A stretch of 64,000 bases of DNA from positions 47,059-111,058 of the forward strand of contig CAZADS010000088.1 in NCBI GenBank assembly GCA_964483985.1, read 5' to 3'. Below the pieces are notes generated by a model. It was not told the origin of the DNA. It did no database searches and worked only from the letters and a program-made list of their open reading frames with translations. The DNA is from CAZADS01 sp964483985 (GTDB lineage Bacteria; Pseudomonadota; Alphaproteobacteria; Thalassobaculales; Thalassobaculaceae). Positions within the stretch are counted from its first letter, which is position 1, and each line of letters starts with the position of its first letter. The position numbers were made by a program, and so were the translations under genes. Positions 47,577-56,657 of this stretch are shown piece by piece.

Positions 47577-48497
47577 TTATTGCGGAGTTTGGTGTTTATC
47601 TAGAAAGGACAACAAAACTGATCTAAACGACGTAATGTTTTTATACATTTGTGTTTCCCTTGGCATTCCTCGCACTGAAGCAGCAAGAGCTGCAATTGCC
47701 CCAGCATTGGATTTTAAGGACGATATCGGGTCGAGATAAGTCTTAATAGTGAATAACACCCAACCAGAACGGGGTAATCGACGCAACGTTTGGCGCTCAC
47801 AGCGTATAAAAATTTTTTCTCCCACATCTTCCGCTTTTATGACCGAATGTTCGCTGTAACCCTTACGACGAACTGGCTGGTACAAAGTGGGATCATCCAC
47901 CAGTGACCAATTAACTCTACAAACTGGTCTGTCTACATTCAAATGATCAAAAAATCGGTTAACCGGAGCAGATAATCTCTCTTCAAAACCTGGGACGGGA
48001 CTATGAATAGCTGCCAATTGCTTTCCCATCTTATCTGCAAGCCTCCATCGAGACGGGAAACAAAGAGATGCCGCTTCTAATGTATACCCTTTTTCGCTAG
48101 GCGCCATCAAACATAAATCTTCCTGTACCAGACGACCCGCTAGATTTAATGGATTAATTTTATAATCCTCCACTCTATAATTTCTCTTAATTGGTACTAC
48201 TTCCAATACACCTTCGTGAGATCTAATCAGATCAGGATATAGGCGAACCATATGTTCTATCAAAAGATGCAAAACTTCCTGTTGTGCCAATCGACTGTTA
48301 GGACGAGTTTGAAAAACATCTTCGAACCGTTCAGAAAACAACCGATCTTTTAATTCCAACTCCTCCCCAAATTTTTCGTCCGATTCTATCCAATCGTCTA
48401 AATGCATAGCAATCAAACCCATCGTCAGTCGAAATTTTGCTGAGACGAATGGGATATAGCGGGGACGCTTGATTATCGAAGAGTTCAGCTTATGCAT
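47577..48497 (-). CDS. DUF3445 / haem-dependent oxidative N-demethylase-like protein
   Basis: A 306-residue DUF3445 protein; this family includes the HODM alpha subunit, a haem enzyme that removes N-methyl groups. Typical segments are SLCFPSRWRLADKMGKQLAA, IHSPVPGFEE, VCRVNWSLVDDPTLYQP, IRCERQTLRRLPRSGWVLFT and the ending IKTYLDPISSL. The reductase-type subunit genes found with true HODM are not next to it here, so the reaction is uncertain. It is convergent with the acyl-CoA ligase. Confidence 0.82.
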   Translation of the reverse strand: MHKLNSSIIKRPRYIPFVSAKFRLTMGLIAMHLDDWIESDEKFGEELELKDRLFSERFEDVFQTRPNSRLAQQEVLHLLIEHMVRLYPDLIRSHEGVLEVVPIKRNYRVEDYKINPLNLAGRLVQEDLCLMAPSEKGYTLEAASLCFPSRWRLADKMGKQLAAIHSPVPGFEERLSAPVNRFFDHLNVDRPVCRVNWSLVDDPTLYQPVRRKGYSEHSVIKAEDVGEKIFIRCERQTLRRLPRSGWVLFTIKTYLDPISSLKSNAGAIAALAASVRGMPRETQMYKNITSFRSVLLSFLDKHQTPQ

Positions 48498-48564
48498 GAT
48501 CCAACCTTAGATTAAAAGCTCATAATCCAGATTTATTACAAACTCCCAAGGTGCAATTAATTTA

Positions 48565-49236
48565 TCACCAGGTTTTTGCCATGTCCTCCGACTGAGAAAT
48601 ATCAGGCAAGGACATTTGTGAACGCAAAGAATTAGATCGCTCTTGTGCTCCATCAACTTTTGCCCATTCCGCCAAGAATGACCATTTTAATGCTTCTCTA
48701 AGATTTTTCTTTATCCCTCTTCCTTGAGCAAACAATCTACTTAGCTGCAAAAGCGAAATAGCAATTCCATCCCTGGCAGTTTCTTCAAACAATTTAGCTG
48801 CCTCAAGTGGCATAGAATTTCCACCTTCTCCATTTTGTAACATAACTGCTAAGTTATATTTTGCTTCTATGACACCATTTTTAGAAGCCTTCTCGTAGAG
48901 CTGTCTCGCTTTTATTGAATTTGCCTCAACCCCCTTACCTAAATGAAATATTACACCTAATTTATATTGGGCCAATGGGAACCCGCCGGCCGCTGCGCGC
49001 TTGAACCATATTAAAGCAGATTTAGAATCTGGGTTTCCTAATAGGCCCTTTTCCAGAGCAATCCCATAATAAAATTGGGCCTTTGTATCTCCAGCTGCAG
49101 CAGCCTCAGAATACCAATTCATAGCCTGTTTATAAGTCTGACGCTCTCCGTCTTCTGCAACGACTGCTGTTGCAAATAATAACAAATACATAAATCCAAG
49201 AGCTATGGAGGAAAATGAGATGCACTTCAAAGTCAT
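48565..49236 (-). CDS. Sel1-like repeat protein, periplasmic
   Basis: A 223-residue exported protein: a signal peptide (about residues 1-27, FMYLLLFATAVVAEDG) followed by four to five SEL1/TPR-like repeats, for example KQAMNWYSEAAAAGDTKAQF, LIWFKRAAAGGFPLAQYKLG and RQLYEKASKNGVIEAKYNLA. Such repeats form alpha-solenoids for protein binding, often in envelope processes. The gene is followed on the minus strand upstream by a small lipoprotein gene, 21 bases apart; the two may be one transcript. Specific partner unknown. Confidence 0.85.
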   Translation of the reverse strand: MTLKCISFSSIALGFMYLLLFATAVVAEDGERQTYKQAMNWYSEAAAAGDTKAQFYYGIALEKGLLGNPDSKSALIWFKRAAAGGFPLAQYKLGVIFHLGKGVEANSIKARQLYEKASKNGVIEAKYNLAVMLQNGEGGNSMPLEAAKLFEETARDGIAISLLQLSRLFAQGRGIKKNLREALKWSFLAEWAKVDGAQERSNSLRSQMSLPDISQSEDMAKTW

Positions 49237-49257
49237 AGTCCATTTGGTTAAAAAGTT

Positions 49258-49518
49258 TCAAGGACGCAAAGGTCCCGTTCCTGATGTGCTACGGGGTGCG
49301 GGCCCTTCATGGCCAACTAAACGATTAGCTTCTTGGCCTTTTAAAGGCTCCGAATAGCAATTAATTGTTCCTATGCTCCGGTAGCAATAACGCGGTTCTG
49401 AAATCCCTGCTTCCTGCTTCGCTGAATTGCCCAACACATAGTTAATATTTTCTCGGATACGATCAGCACATCCTGACAAGATAAAAACACCCAAAATCAT
49501 CAATATAAATTCACGCAT
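49258..49518 (-). CDS. Small outer-membrane-type lipoprotein
   Basis: An 86-residue protein with a type II signal peptide MREFILMILGVFILSGC (LSGC lipobox; acylated Cys about residue 17). The mature part contains YCYRSIGTINCYSEPL and LVGHEGP, a pattern I associate with short alphaproteobacterial lipoproteins of unknown role. A longer start 8 codons upstream is open, but the ATG at 49518 gives the shorter, cleaner signal peptide. It lies between the omega-transaminase and the Sel1-repeat gene. Confidence 0.75.
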   Translation of the reverse strand: MREFILMILGVFILSGCADRIRENINYVLGNSAKQEAGISEPRYCYRSIGTINCYSEPLKGQEANRLVGHEGPAPRSTSGTGPLRP

Positions 49519-49642
49519 AATTTTAGAGTCCGCAAGTTCCAACTAAAGTATTTTAGCCAATTCACGCACACCTCTACAAATCAAAACAACACATAAACAA
49601 TCCTCAAATTATAGATTGCCTTTAAAATTAAATTTTTCAACA

Positions 49643-50971
49643 TTAAGTTATACTCTTCAAAACTTCTCGCATCGTTTCCATCATAAAATCTATGTGACCT
49701 TTTTCTGCTATAAGAGGAGGAGAAAGCGCTACTGTATCTCCCGTTGTGCGAACCAACAAACCTTTCTCATAGGCTTTGGTGAAAACTTGGGATGCTCGCG
49801 AGGTTGGTAGATTTTTCACAGGTTCAAGTTCGATACCCCCCATCATACCTAAATTTCGGACATCTATAACGAAATTAGCTGTATCCAATGAATGAATTGC
49901 CTCTTCAAAATAAGGGGCCAATTCGGCCGAACGCTCGAAAAGTCTTTCCTTCTTGTAAAGTTCCAAAGTCGCAAGGCCCGCTGCGCATGCCAAAGGATGT
50001 CCAGAATAAGTATATCCGTGGAAAAATTCGATTGTATTCTCGGGTGCCGTAGTCACAATAGCATCATAAATGTTTTTGCGAACAAAAACCGCTCCCATAG
50101 GGACTGTGGCGTTTGTAATGCCCTTTGCTGCAGTGAATATATCGGGCTTAACATTAAAATATTCACTTGCAAAGCTTTCTCCCAGACGCCCAAATCCAGT
50201 AATAACCTCGTCAAAAATTAGCAGGATACCGTGGCGGGTACAAATCTCACGTAACCGCTTTAAATAACCCTTCGGTGGAACAAGAACTCCCGTCGAACCG
50301 GCTACAGGCTCAACTATAACTGCTGCAATACTTGACGCATCATGGAGTGCTACTAATCTCTCTAAATCATCAGCTAAATTCGCTCCAATTTCCGGCTGCC
50401 CTCGAGTAAAAGCATGCTGTTCTAGATCATGTGTATGCGAAAGATGATCAATACCTGACAACATATTTCCAAACATTTTTCGATTGGCGGATATTCCACC
50501 GACGGAGATTCCACCAAAACCCACGCCGTGATAACCACGTTCGCGCCCTATCAAACGTGTCCTTGATGCCTCTCCAATTTTTCTTTGATAAGCTAATGCA
50601 ATCTTCAAAGCCGTATCGACTGATTCAGATCCGGAATTAGTAAACATAACATGGGGGTAACCTTCAATCATATCTGTAAGCCGGGACGCAAACTCAAAAG
50701 AAAGAGGATGCCCCATTTGAAACCCAGGGGCATAATCGAGTTTTTCTACTTGTTTGCGAACGGCTTCAATAATCGGTTTACGCCTGTGACCAGCATTTAC
50801 ACACCACAAACCAGATGTACCGTCTAGAACCTTACGGCCATCTGTAGTGATATAATACATACCATTCGCTTCAGCGAATAAGCGAGGTTGCTTTTTAAAA
50901 GTTCTGTTGTCTGTAAACGGCATCCACAGCGACTCAAGATTATTGGGTATATTTGCGTCAACGATAGACAT
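49643..50971 (-). CDS. Class III aminotransferase (omega-amino acid:pyruvate type)
   Basis: A 442-residue PLP enzyme of the class III family, close in pattern to beta-alanine:pyruvate and taurine:pyruvate transaminases: LWCVNAGHRRKPI, MFTNSGSESVDTALKIALAY, LIFDEVITGFGRLG, and the PLP lysine in TAAKGITNATVPMG (about residue 285). The start follows a redundant GTG, with GGAG six bases ahead of the ATG at 50971. Taurine use would suit the nearby sulfite module but cannot be read from sequence alone. Confidence 0.88.
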   Translation of the reverse strand: MSIVDANIPNNLESLWMPFTDNRTFKKQPRLFAEANGMYYITTDGRKVLDGTSGLWCVNAGHRRKPIIEAVRKQVEKLDYAPGFQMGHPLSFEFASRLTDMIEGYPHVMFTNSGSESVDTALKIALAYQRKIGEASRTRLIGRERGYHGVGFGGISVGGISANRKMFGNMLSGIDHLSHTHDLEQHAFTRGQPEIGANLADDLERLVALHDASSIAAVIVEPVAGSTGVLVPPKGYLKRLREICTRHGILLIFDEVITGFGRLGESFASEYFNVKPDIFTAAKGITNATVPMGAVFVRKNIYDAIVTTAPENTIEFFHGYTYSGHPLACAAGLATLELYKKERLFERSAELAPYFEEAIHSLDTANFVIDVRNLGMMGGIELEPVKNLPTSRASQVFTKAYEKGLLVRTTGDTVALSPPLIAEKGHIDFMMETMREVLKSIT

Positions 50972-51064
50972 CACTGACTCCAGTCAAAATTAGGGTTTTA
51001 TCAAAAGCGAACGTACACGAATAAAATTCTGTTAATTTAGCCGAAATGTAACGATTTCCTTAAA

Positions 51065-52090
51065 CTAAAGCGCAATTGATTGAAAGAAGTTTAAATATTT
51101 TAAAACCACACTTTCTTCACTAAATTTATCTCGAAATGTCATGTGCCCAATCTCCCCTAAGCGTTTCCCAATATCCGCAGAATTAATAACCTGGGTTATG
51201 GCCCTTTGCATGGCTAAATGATCGTCTATAGGACATAAAAGACCGTTATTACCATCTTCTATTAGATGGTTCGGTCCATCACTCGCGGCTGCTATAACTG
51301 GTTTTTTTTGCGCCCACGCCTCTAGGATAACATTTCCCAACGGCTCGTGGCGAGATGGGCATATTAAAATATCCGCGGAAGCAATCAAATTGATTACATC
51401 TTCTCGCCATCCCAGAAACCTAATTCGTGACGTTAGCCCCATTTCCGACGCTAGCAATTGCAGTTCTGTTTTCAAAGGTCCATCGCCGGCAAGCCATAGT
51501 ATGACATCTGGAACATCCTTTAACGCTTTGATAAGAGTGTCAAAGGCCTTGTTTCGGTGAAATCGGCCAAGCGCAATTATAACAGGGACACCTACTGGAG
51601 TATTTAAAGCAGCACGATCAATCAATTGACCCGGTGTGGAATTCACAAAATTTGGAATATATTGCACACGTGCACTTGGCCATCCGGAAGAGGTGATATG
51701 ATTAACAATGCCCGGAGTATTAGCGATCAGGTAATCGCAATGACGATAATACTTTAAGCTATAATACCCCCCCAAACGAGCAATGTGAACAAATGGACCT
51801 TTTGGCATTTTCAAGGTTGCTCTATTCATCCAAGTGAAAACTATATCTGGCCGAAATTCTTTTATTGCCTTTTGCAATTTGAACTTGGTCAAAAAATCCA
51901 ACCTTCCGCCAAAACTTAATTCGAGAGGTTTAATTCCAGAATCACGCAAGGCTTTAGAACGCATAGTATGTTGACGAATAATGACATTTTGCTTGACACC
52001 AGCTTTTTCAAAAGCGATAGCTAATCTGACAAAAAAAGCCTCAGCACCTCCAAATTCCGCACCCGCTATTGCTTGAAGAAGTTTCGTCAT
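51065..52090 (-). CDS. Glycosyltransferase family 4 protein
   Basis: A 341-residue GT-B retaining glycosyltransferase. The donor-binding segment includes IIALGRFHRNKAFDTLIKAL and the E-x7-E motif in HEPLGNVILEAWAQKKPVIA. Substrate, likely a nucleotide sugar for lipopolysaccharide or capsule, is not predictable. It begins 115 bases from the divergent GT9 gene at 52205; with the next two genes it forms an envelope-polysaccharide group. Confidence 0.88.
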   Translation of the reverse strand: MTKLLQAIAGAEFGGAEAFFVRLAIAFEKAGVKQNVIIRQHTMRSKALRDSGIKPLELSFGGRLDFLTKFKLQKAIKEFRPDIVFTWMNRATLKMPKGPFVHIARLGGYYSLKYYRHCDYLIANTPGIVNHITSSGWPSARVQYIPNFVNSTPGQLIDRAALNTPVGVPVIIALGRFHRNKAFDTLIKALKDVPDVILWLAGDGPLKTELQLLASEMGLTSRIRFLGWREDVINLIASADILICPSRHEPLGNVILEAWAQKKPVIAAASDGPNHLIEDGNNGLLCPIDDHLAMQRAITQVINSADIGKRLGEIGHMTFRDKFSEESVVLKYLNFFQSIAL

Positions 52091-52204
52091 TTATCTAACA
52101 ATCATTTTCTCGAAAATCGCACAGAGATTAGTTTGTATTTTAGAATATTTACCGGCAAATAGATATTATCGCATATTGCGTGTTTTGTGTTTTAGGCATC
52201 ATCT

Positions 52205-53212
52205 ATGATAGACGGAACCATAAAATCAGGAGGGACACTAGTTATCCAACCCTTACCCGGCATCGGTGACACTGTCTGGCATCTTCCACATTTAAAAGCC
52301 ATTTCGGATAGAACCCAGAACAAGCAAATTACTCTGCTGACTAAAGAACGATCGATGGCCCGACAACTTCTTGCAGGAACCCGGTTTATTCGGCAGGTAC
52401 TATATTTAACTCGAGATGGTGGACGACACAGCGGCCTATTAGGCGGATGGAAGTTGGGAAAGGATTTGCGATCTAATAATTTCGAAAGTGTCTGGATATT
52501 GCATAATAGCATACGTTACGCTTTGGCTGCTTCCCGAGCAGGGATTAAAGAACGGATCGGCTATGGAATTGGATGGCAAAACGCTCTTTTAACGACCACA
52601 AATAGTCTATCACGGAAAGAAAAAAACCTTAAAACAATCGCCAAAGCCACTAGACTGCTTAAAAATCACGATATTGACCTAGTCTCCACACAGCCCGAAT
52701 TACACCTCACAAAAGAAGCGCGGCGTTCCGCAGAAATATTAGTGTGTAGAGTGGAAAAACCAAGAATTGCCATCGCCATGGGATCTAGTGAGCCCTTCAA
52801 ACAATGGGGCGAGGAAAATTTCACTAAATTAATAAAACAGCTCCGTACTGACCACGTAACTTCAGTAATTCTTCTTGGAGGCAAAAATGACATTCAAATG
52901 GCAAATCGAATTTCGATTAAACTTAGTGAACCTAAGTGGCTAATTAAAGCTATTGATTTGCCCATCTTAGAGGCCGCTGCGATTGCCGGTCTTTGCCAAA
53001 TTTGCATAGGAAACGACACTGGAATGTTAAACATAGCCGCCGCTGTCGGCACGAAGTCAATTGGTTTGTTCGGTGGTTCTACTCCGGAGATCAACGACAG
53101 AAGAATCATAAAACTCTCACCTCCTGGACTGGTAGCTGCTGGCCGGAATAGAATGGACGAAATTACGACAAACATGGTAATAGATTCACTTATTAATCTG
53201 CGTTTGTTTTAA
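52205..53212 (+). CDS. Glycosyltransferase family 9 (heptosyltransferase-like)
   Basis: A 335-residue GT9 protein. The N-terminal LVIQPLPGIGDTVWHLPHL is the acceptor-side loop of heptosyltransferases; the ADP-sugar region is CIGNDTGMLNIAAAVGTKSIGLFGG. GT9 enzymes usually add heptose to the LPS inner core. Its 3' end overlaps the convergent GT9 gene by 27 bases. Confidence 0.87.
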   Translation: MIDGTIKSGGTLVIQPLPGIGDTVWHLPHLKAISDRTQNKQITLLTKERSMARQLLAGTRFIRQVLYLTRDGGRHSGLLGGWKLGKDLRSNNFESVWILHNSIRYALAASRAGIKERIGYGIGWQNALLTTTNSLSRKEKNLKTIAKATRLLKNHDIDLVSTQPELHLTKEARRSAEILVCRVEKPRIAIAMGSSEPFKQWGEENFTKLIKQLRTDHVTSVILLGGKNDIQMANRISIKLSEPKWLIKAIDLPILEAAAIAGLCQICIGNDTGMLNIAAAVGTKSIGLFGGSTPEINDRRIIKLSPPGLVAAGRNRMDEITTNMVIDSLINLRLF

Positions 53213-54151
53213 CAATGACTTCGCAGCATGCAAGACCCTCTCCACCGATAAACCTTCCATTAAACTTTGATCCGTTAACGGCCTGTAATCAGGATGTCTC
53301 TGTAATTCATAAAATGTTTGATCTGTCCGAACATAGCTACAATGAGGCCCCCACGGCCTATAGTTTTCCTCTCTAGTCGGACCAAATAGACCTAACGTTG
53401 GGCACCTTGTGGAGGCTGACAGATGCATAAGGCCACTATCATTTCCTACATATAAGGTCCCTCGATTTATCACAGCGCCTACATTTAATAACGAAATTGG
53501 TCCGACTAAATCGATTCTGCTTTCGGTAGGAATAGATGAGAGTATCGGTCTTGCTACAGGTTCCTCTCCTGGTCCACCAACTACAGCTATTCTGGCCCCA
53601 TTAAGCACGCTACCTGCAGACGTCAATTCATTAATTAAAGAAACAAACCGTTCAGCAGGCCAAATTTTGGGGTTCCAATTTGCCGTAGGCCCAATAATTA
53701 AAAGAGGTCGGTCGTTTTCGGCTCCTAATATGTTATTGGCAAAGGCATGATTTTCTGCCCCCAACCACACATATGGTTCTTGTGGCTCAGTTAAACGCAA
53801 AGTATGCCGCATATCTTCTATGCGATGTACCAATCGATTTCGGCGAAAATAAATCCTCCGCCGTGCTGTAATCAAAATCCACGCTATGGCGGAACCTCTC
53901 ATATCCACAACCATCCACCAAGGGGTAGTAATTGCCGAAAGTAGAAGTTGCCGCCAGTGCGCCATCCAGCGTCCTTTTCTCATCACCACAATACGCTCAA
54001 CATTAGGAACGAACTTGAACAAATCTGCTGCAACAGGTCCACAAGCGATGGTAAATCTGGCGTTGGGGTATTGATTTACCAAATACTTTAGTAGGCCGGT
54101 TGTAAGTACGGCGTCGCCAACGCGGTTAGCAGTTATAAAAAGTATACGCAT
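53186..54151 (-). CDS. Glycosyltransferase family 9 (heptosyltransferase-like)
   Basis: A 321-residue second GT9 protein, clearly different in sequence from its neighbour. It begins MRILFITANRVGDAVLTTGL with the family's acceptor loop and carries YVGNDSGLMHLSASTRCPTLG and LFGPTREENYRPWG. Probably a heptosyl- or related transferase of LPS core. It overlaps tail-to-tail with the plus-strand GT9 gene. The 184 bases upstream contain a repeated ATGGACAAT about 36 bases apart, of unknown meaning. Confidence 0.88.
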   Translation of the reverse strand: MRILFITANRVGDAVLTTGLLKYLVNQYPNARFTIACGPVAADLFKFVPNVERIVVMRKGRWMAHWRQLLLSAITTPWWMVVDMRGSAIAWILITARRRIYFRRNRLVHRIEDMRHTLRLTEPQEPYVWLGAENHAFANNILGAENDRPLLIIGPTANWNPKIWPAERFVSLINELTSAGSVLNGARIAVVGGPGEEPVARPILSSIPTESRIDLVGPISLLNVGAVINRGTLYVGNDSGLMHLSASTRCPTLGLFGPTREENYRPWGPHCSYVRTDQTFYELQRHPDYRPLTDQSLMEGLSVERVLHAAKSLLKQTQINK

Positions 54152-54335
54152 ACGAACTAATGAAAATATACCAAAACTGATGAACTGACTAATTGACTCT
54201 ACAAAAATTTATTTAGGATTAGGCCATTCGGGGAAACTTGTAAGATAGAAAATAAAAAATCCTTCAGTCATGGACAATAGTTTTTTTTAGTTTTCTGTTA
54301 TAAATGGACAATCTAAAACCATTTTTGGATGAGCA

Positions 54336-55133
54336 GTGACGAAGGTATTGATAAACTCAGTAACAAGAACGTTCAAAATACGACGAAAAACCAAAACTAT
54401 TCATGCTCTGGGACCAATAGATTTGACCGTTTTACCAGGAGAATTTATTGCGATAGTAGGGCCATCTGGATGCGGAAAATCAACGCTACTCAGACTAATA
54501 GCTGGTTTAGATCAACCAACCGATGGCGTTATAAGCGTAGATAACATTCCGGTGACCAAACCCACACCAAAATGCGGTTTGGTTTTTCAACAATTTGCCC
54601 TTTTCCCTTGGCTGACCGTCCATAATAACGTGGGGTTTGGCTTAAAAGAAAATATTGAGGCTAAAGGTAAACTGAACTCATTAGTTGAACGTTGGCTTAA
54701 AGCAGTAGGGTTGTCCGAGTTTGGAAAAGCTTATCCCACGGCACTATCTGGCGGCATGCAACAACGCGCTGCACTAGCAAGGGCACTAGCTCCTAATCCA
54801 AAAATTTTGTTACTAGACGAACCTTTCGGTTCTTTGGATCAACAAACTCGTTTTATTATGCAGGAGCTAATAGAAGGATTATGGAATAAGGAAAAACGAA
54901 CAGTAATCTTAGTCACCCACGATATAGAAGAAGCACTCTATTTAGCAGATAGAGTTATCATTATGTCCGCACGCCCTGGTCAAATAATTCAAGAAATTTC
55001 GATAGATTTTAATCGACCACGCCAGAACACTCTTAGAAACAGCAAGCGTTTTACCAATCTCAAATTGGATATTTCAGAAATTCTACGGAATCAAGTTTTA
55101 TACCAATGGGAAGAAAAATCGTTTAAATTATAA
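54336..55133 (+). CDS. ABC transporter ATP-binding protein, nitrate/sulfonate/taurine type
   Basis: A 265-residue ATPase: Walker A GPSGCGKST (about residues 42-50), Q-loop CGLVFQQFALFPWL, signature ALSGGMQQRAALARAL, Walker B KILLLDEPFGSLD, and switch His in LVTHDIEEALYLADRV. The FPWLTVHNNVGFGL segment is typical of the SsuB/TauB/NrtD group that feeds sulfonate, taurine or nitrate permeases. No permease or binding-protein gene is next to it. The start is GTG. It is followed by a rhodanese gene after 30 bases. Confidence 0.9.
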   Translation: MTKVLINSVTRTFKIRRKTKTIHALGPIDLTVLPGEFIAIVGPSGCGKSTLLRLIAGLDQPTDGVISVDNIPVTKPTPKCGLVFQQFALFPWLTVHNNVGFGLKENIEAKGKLNSLVERWLKAVGLSEFGKAYPTALSGGMQQRAALARALAPNPKILLLDEPFGSLDQQTRFIMQELIEGLWNKEKRTVILVTHDIEEALYLADRVIIMSARPGQIIQEISIDFNRPRQNTLRNSKRFTNLKLDISEILRNQVLYQWEEKSFKL

Positions 55134-55163
55134 CTATCTACAACCTAAAACTTCTGGGGACAT

Positions 55164-55508
55164 ATGAGCGAAAGCAATCAAACCATGGTCATACAGTCTG
55201 AAACCCTTAAAGACTGGCTGCAAAGAAACCAAGTGGATCTTTATGACGTGCGAGAGCCAAACGAATTTAAGACGGGCCATATTCGCGGATCAATTCTAGT
55301 ACCGTTATCCACTTTTGATTTATCCAAAATAGACACTTCGACAGTACGCAATATTGTTTTTTATTGTAAAAGTGGTGTGAGATGCGGGATCGCTTCAAAC
55401 CTTATGAGATCTGCTGGGTTTCAAGGGCCCTTATACCGTTTAGAAGGAGGAATAGTCGCCTGGGAGATTTTCGGAGGCGTATTAGATTGGGAAACATGTA
55501 ATTTTTAG
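55164..55508 (+). CDS. Rhodanese-domain sulfurtransferase
   Basis: A 114-residue single-domain rhodanese. The active-site loop is FYCKSGVRCGIAS with the persulfide-forming Cys (about residue 72), after LYDVREPNEFKTGHIRGSIL (CH2A) and before YRLEGGIVAWEIFGG (CH2B-like). Such proteins carry sulfane sulfur. It follows the ABC ATPase gene and precedes the TSUP permease, consistent with sulfur handling; the substrate is inferred. Confidence 0.9.
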   Translation: MSESNQTMVIQSETLKDWLQRNQVDLYDVREPNEFKTGHIRGSILVPLSTFDLSKIDTSTVRNIVFYCKSGVRCGIASNLMRSAGFQGPLYRLEGGIVAWEIFGGVLDWETCNF

Positions 55509-55646
55509 CTATAATGCTTAAAGAAAGAATACCGAAAATTTCTAAATTTTAAATCAAAACCTATTGAACCCATTTGCATAGCAATAAGATGCTGAAATTT
55601 AATTTAGTGCGGCGTGTATTAACGTCAGCTGGTTAGACGGGACTAT

Positions 55647-56567
55647 ATGTACATCTATCTGCCGATTGCAGAGCTGTCGGTTAACATTTTCCTTATTCTT
55701 GGGATGGGGGGCGCCATAGGTTTTTTGTCTGGGCTATTTGGGGTCGGTGGTGGATTCCTCATGACACCATTACTAATTTTTATCGGCGTACCAGCACCCG
55801 TAGCCGTGGGCACCGAAGCGAACCAACTAGTGGCCAGCTCTGTTTCCGGTGTTATAGCACATTGGCGCAGAGGCAATGTAGACTTCAAAATGGGAACGGT
55901 ATTATTGGCGGGAGGATTTGTTGGCTCATCCGCCGGGGTTGCGCTTTTTAAGTATCTTCAAACATTGGGTCAAATCGATCTAACAATAAAATTATGTTAT
56001 GTCGTTTTTTTAAGTGCAATTGGCGGCTTAATGTTCTGGGAAAGCGTCCGCACCATAATTCGATCTCGGTCAAGCACCAGTCGTCGAGGAAAACTTCATC
56101 AACACAATTGGCTGCATGGTTTACCATTAAAAATGCGTTTCCGGAAATCGAAACTTTATATTAGTGCCATATTACCTTTCGGGATCGGCGCAATTGTCGG
56201 GGTTTTATCTGCATTAATGGGAGTTGGTGGCGGATTTATAATGGTTCCCGCAATGATCTATTTACTTGGAATGCCAACTTCTATCGTCATCGGAACTTCT
56301 TTATTTCAAATAATTTTCGTAACGGCCAACGTCACTTTTTTACAGGCTATATCAACACAAACTGTTGATGTTCTTCTTGCCGTTATTCTTCTGCTAGGAG
56401 CGGTTATTGGCGCCCAATTTGGCAGCAACTACAGCGTAAGATTAAAAGGAGAACAACTAAGAATTTTATTGGCTTTGATGGTTATCTGCGTTTGTGCGAA
56501 AATCACGTACGACTTAGTTGTACAACCCGATGAACTTTATTCAATTGCACCACTGTTCAATCATTGA
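55647..56567 (+). CDS. TauE/SafE (TSUP) family permease
   Basis: A 306-residue membrane protein with the two TSUP repeats, each starting with a glycine-rich segment: GFLSGLFGVGGGFLMTPLL (about residues 25-43) and GVLSALMGVGGGFIMVPAM in the second half. About eight to nine transmembrane helices. TSUP members export sulfite, sulfoacetate or related anions, or import sulfate/thiosulfate. Between a rhodanese gene and SoeABC, sulfite or sulfate movement is the natural guess. Confidence 0.9.
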   Translation: MYIYLPIAELSVNIFLILGMGGAIGFLSGLFGVGGGFLMTPLLIFIGVPAPVAVGTEANQLVASSVSGVIAHWRRGNVDFKMGTVLLAGGFVGSSAGVALFKYLQTLGQIDLTIKLCYVVFLSAIGGLMFWESVRTIIRSRSSTSRRGKLHQHNWLHGLPLKMRFRKSKLYISAILPFGIGAIVGVLSALMGVGGGFIMVPAMIYLLGMPTSIVIGTSLFQIIFVTANVTFLQAISTQTVDVLLAVILLLGAVIGAQFGSNYSVRLKGEQLRILLALMVICVCAKITYDLVVQPDELYSIAPLFNH

Positions 56568-56576
56568 GAGAGTAGT

Positions 56577-56657
56577 GTGAGATTTTTTAACTCAATTTTA
56601 TTATTTAGCTGTATGACATTTTATTGATTTATCCCGAATCTATGCCAAGCTGAAGAT
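56577..56657 (+). other. Signal-peptide region of the TIGR02186-like gene, broken by TGA
   Basis: Read in the frame of the following gene from a GTG at 56577 (with GAGAG just upstream), the codons give RFFNSILLFSCMTFY, then TGA at 56625-56627, then FIPNLCQAED joining directly to the coding sequence at 56658. Apart from the TGA this is a textbook Sec signal peptide with a QA-ED cleavage site. A single TGG-to-TGA change would explain it. Sequencing error, nonsense mutation, or readthrough cannot be told apart here. Confidence 0.75.

Noticed and set aside
54270..54320. Direct repeat ATGGACAAT as an attachment site
   Set aside because: Only nine bases, no integrase or element boundaries nearby.
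56625..56627. TGA recoded as tryptophan in this organism
   Set aside because: TGA ends purQ, grxD, the chromene isomerase-like gene and soeC, and prfB uses TGA for autoregulation; TGG is used for Trp throughout.
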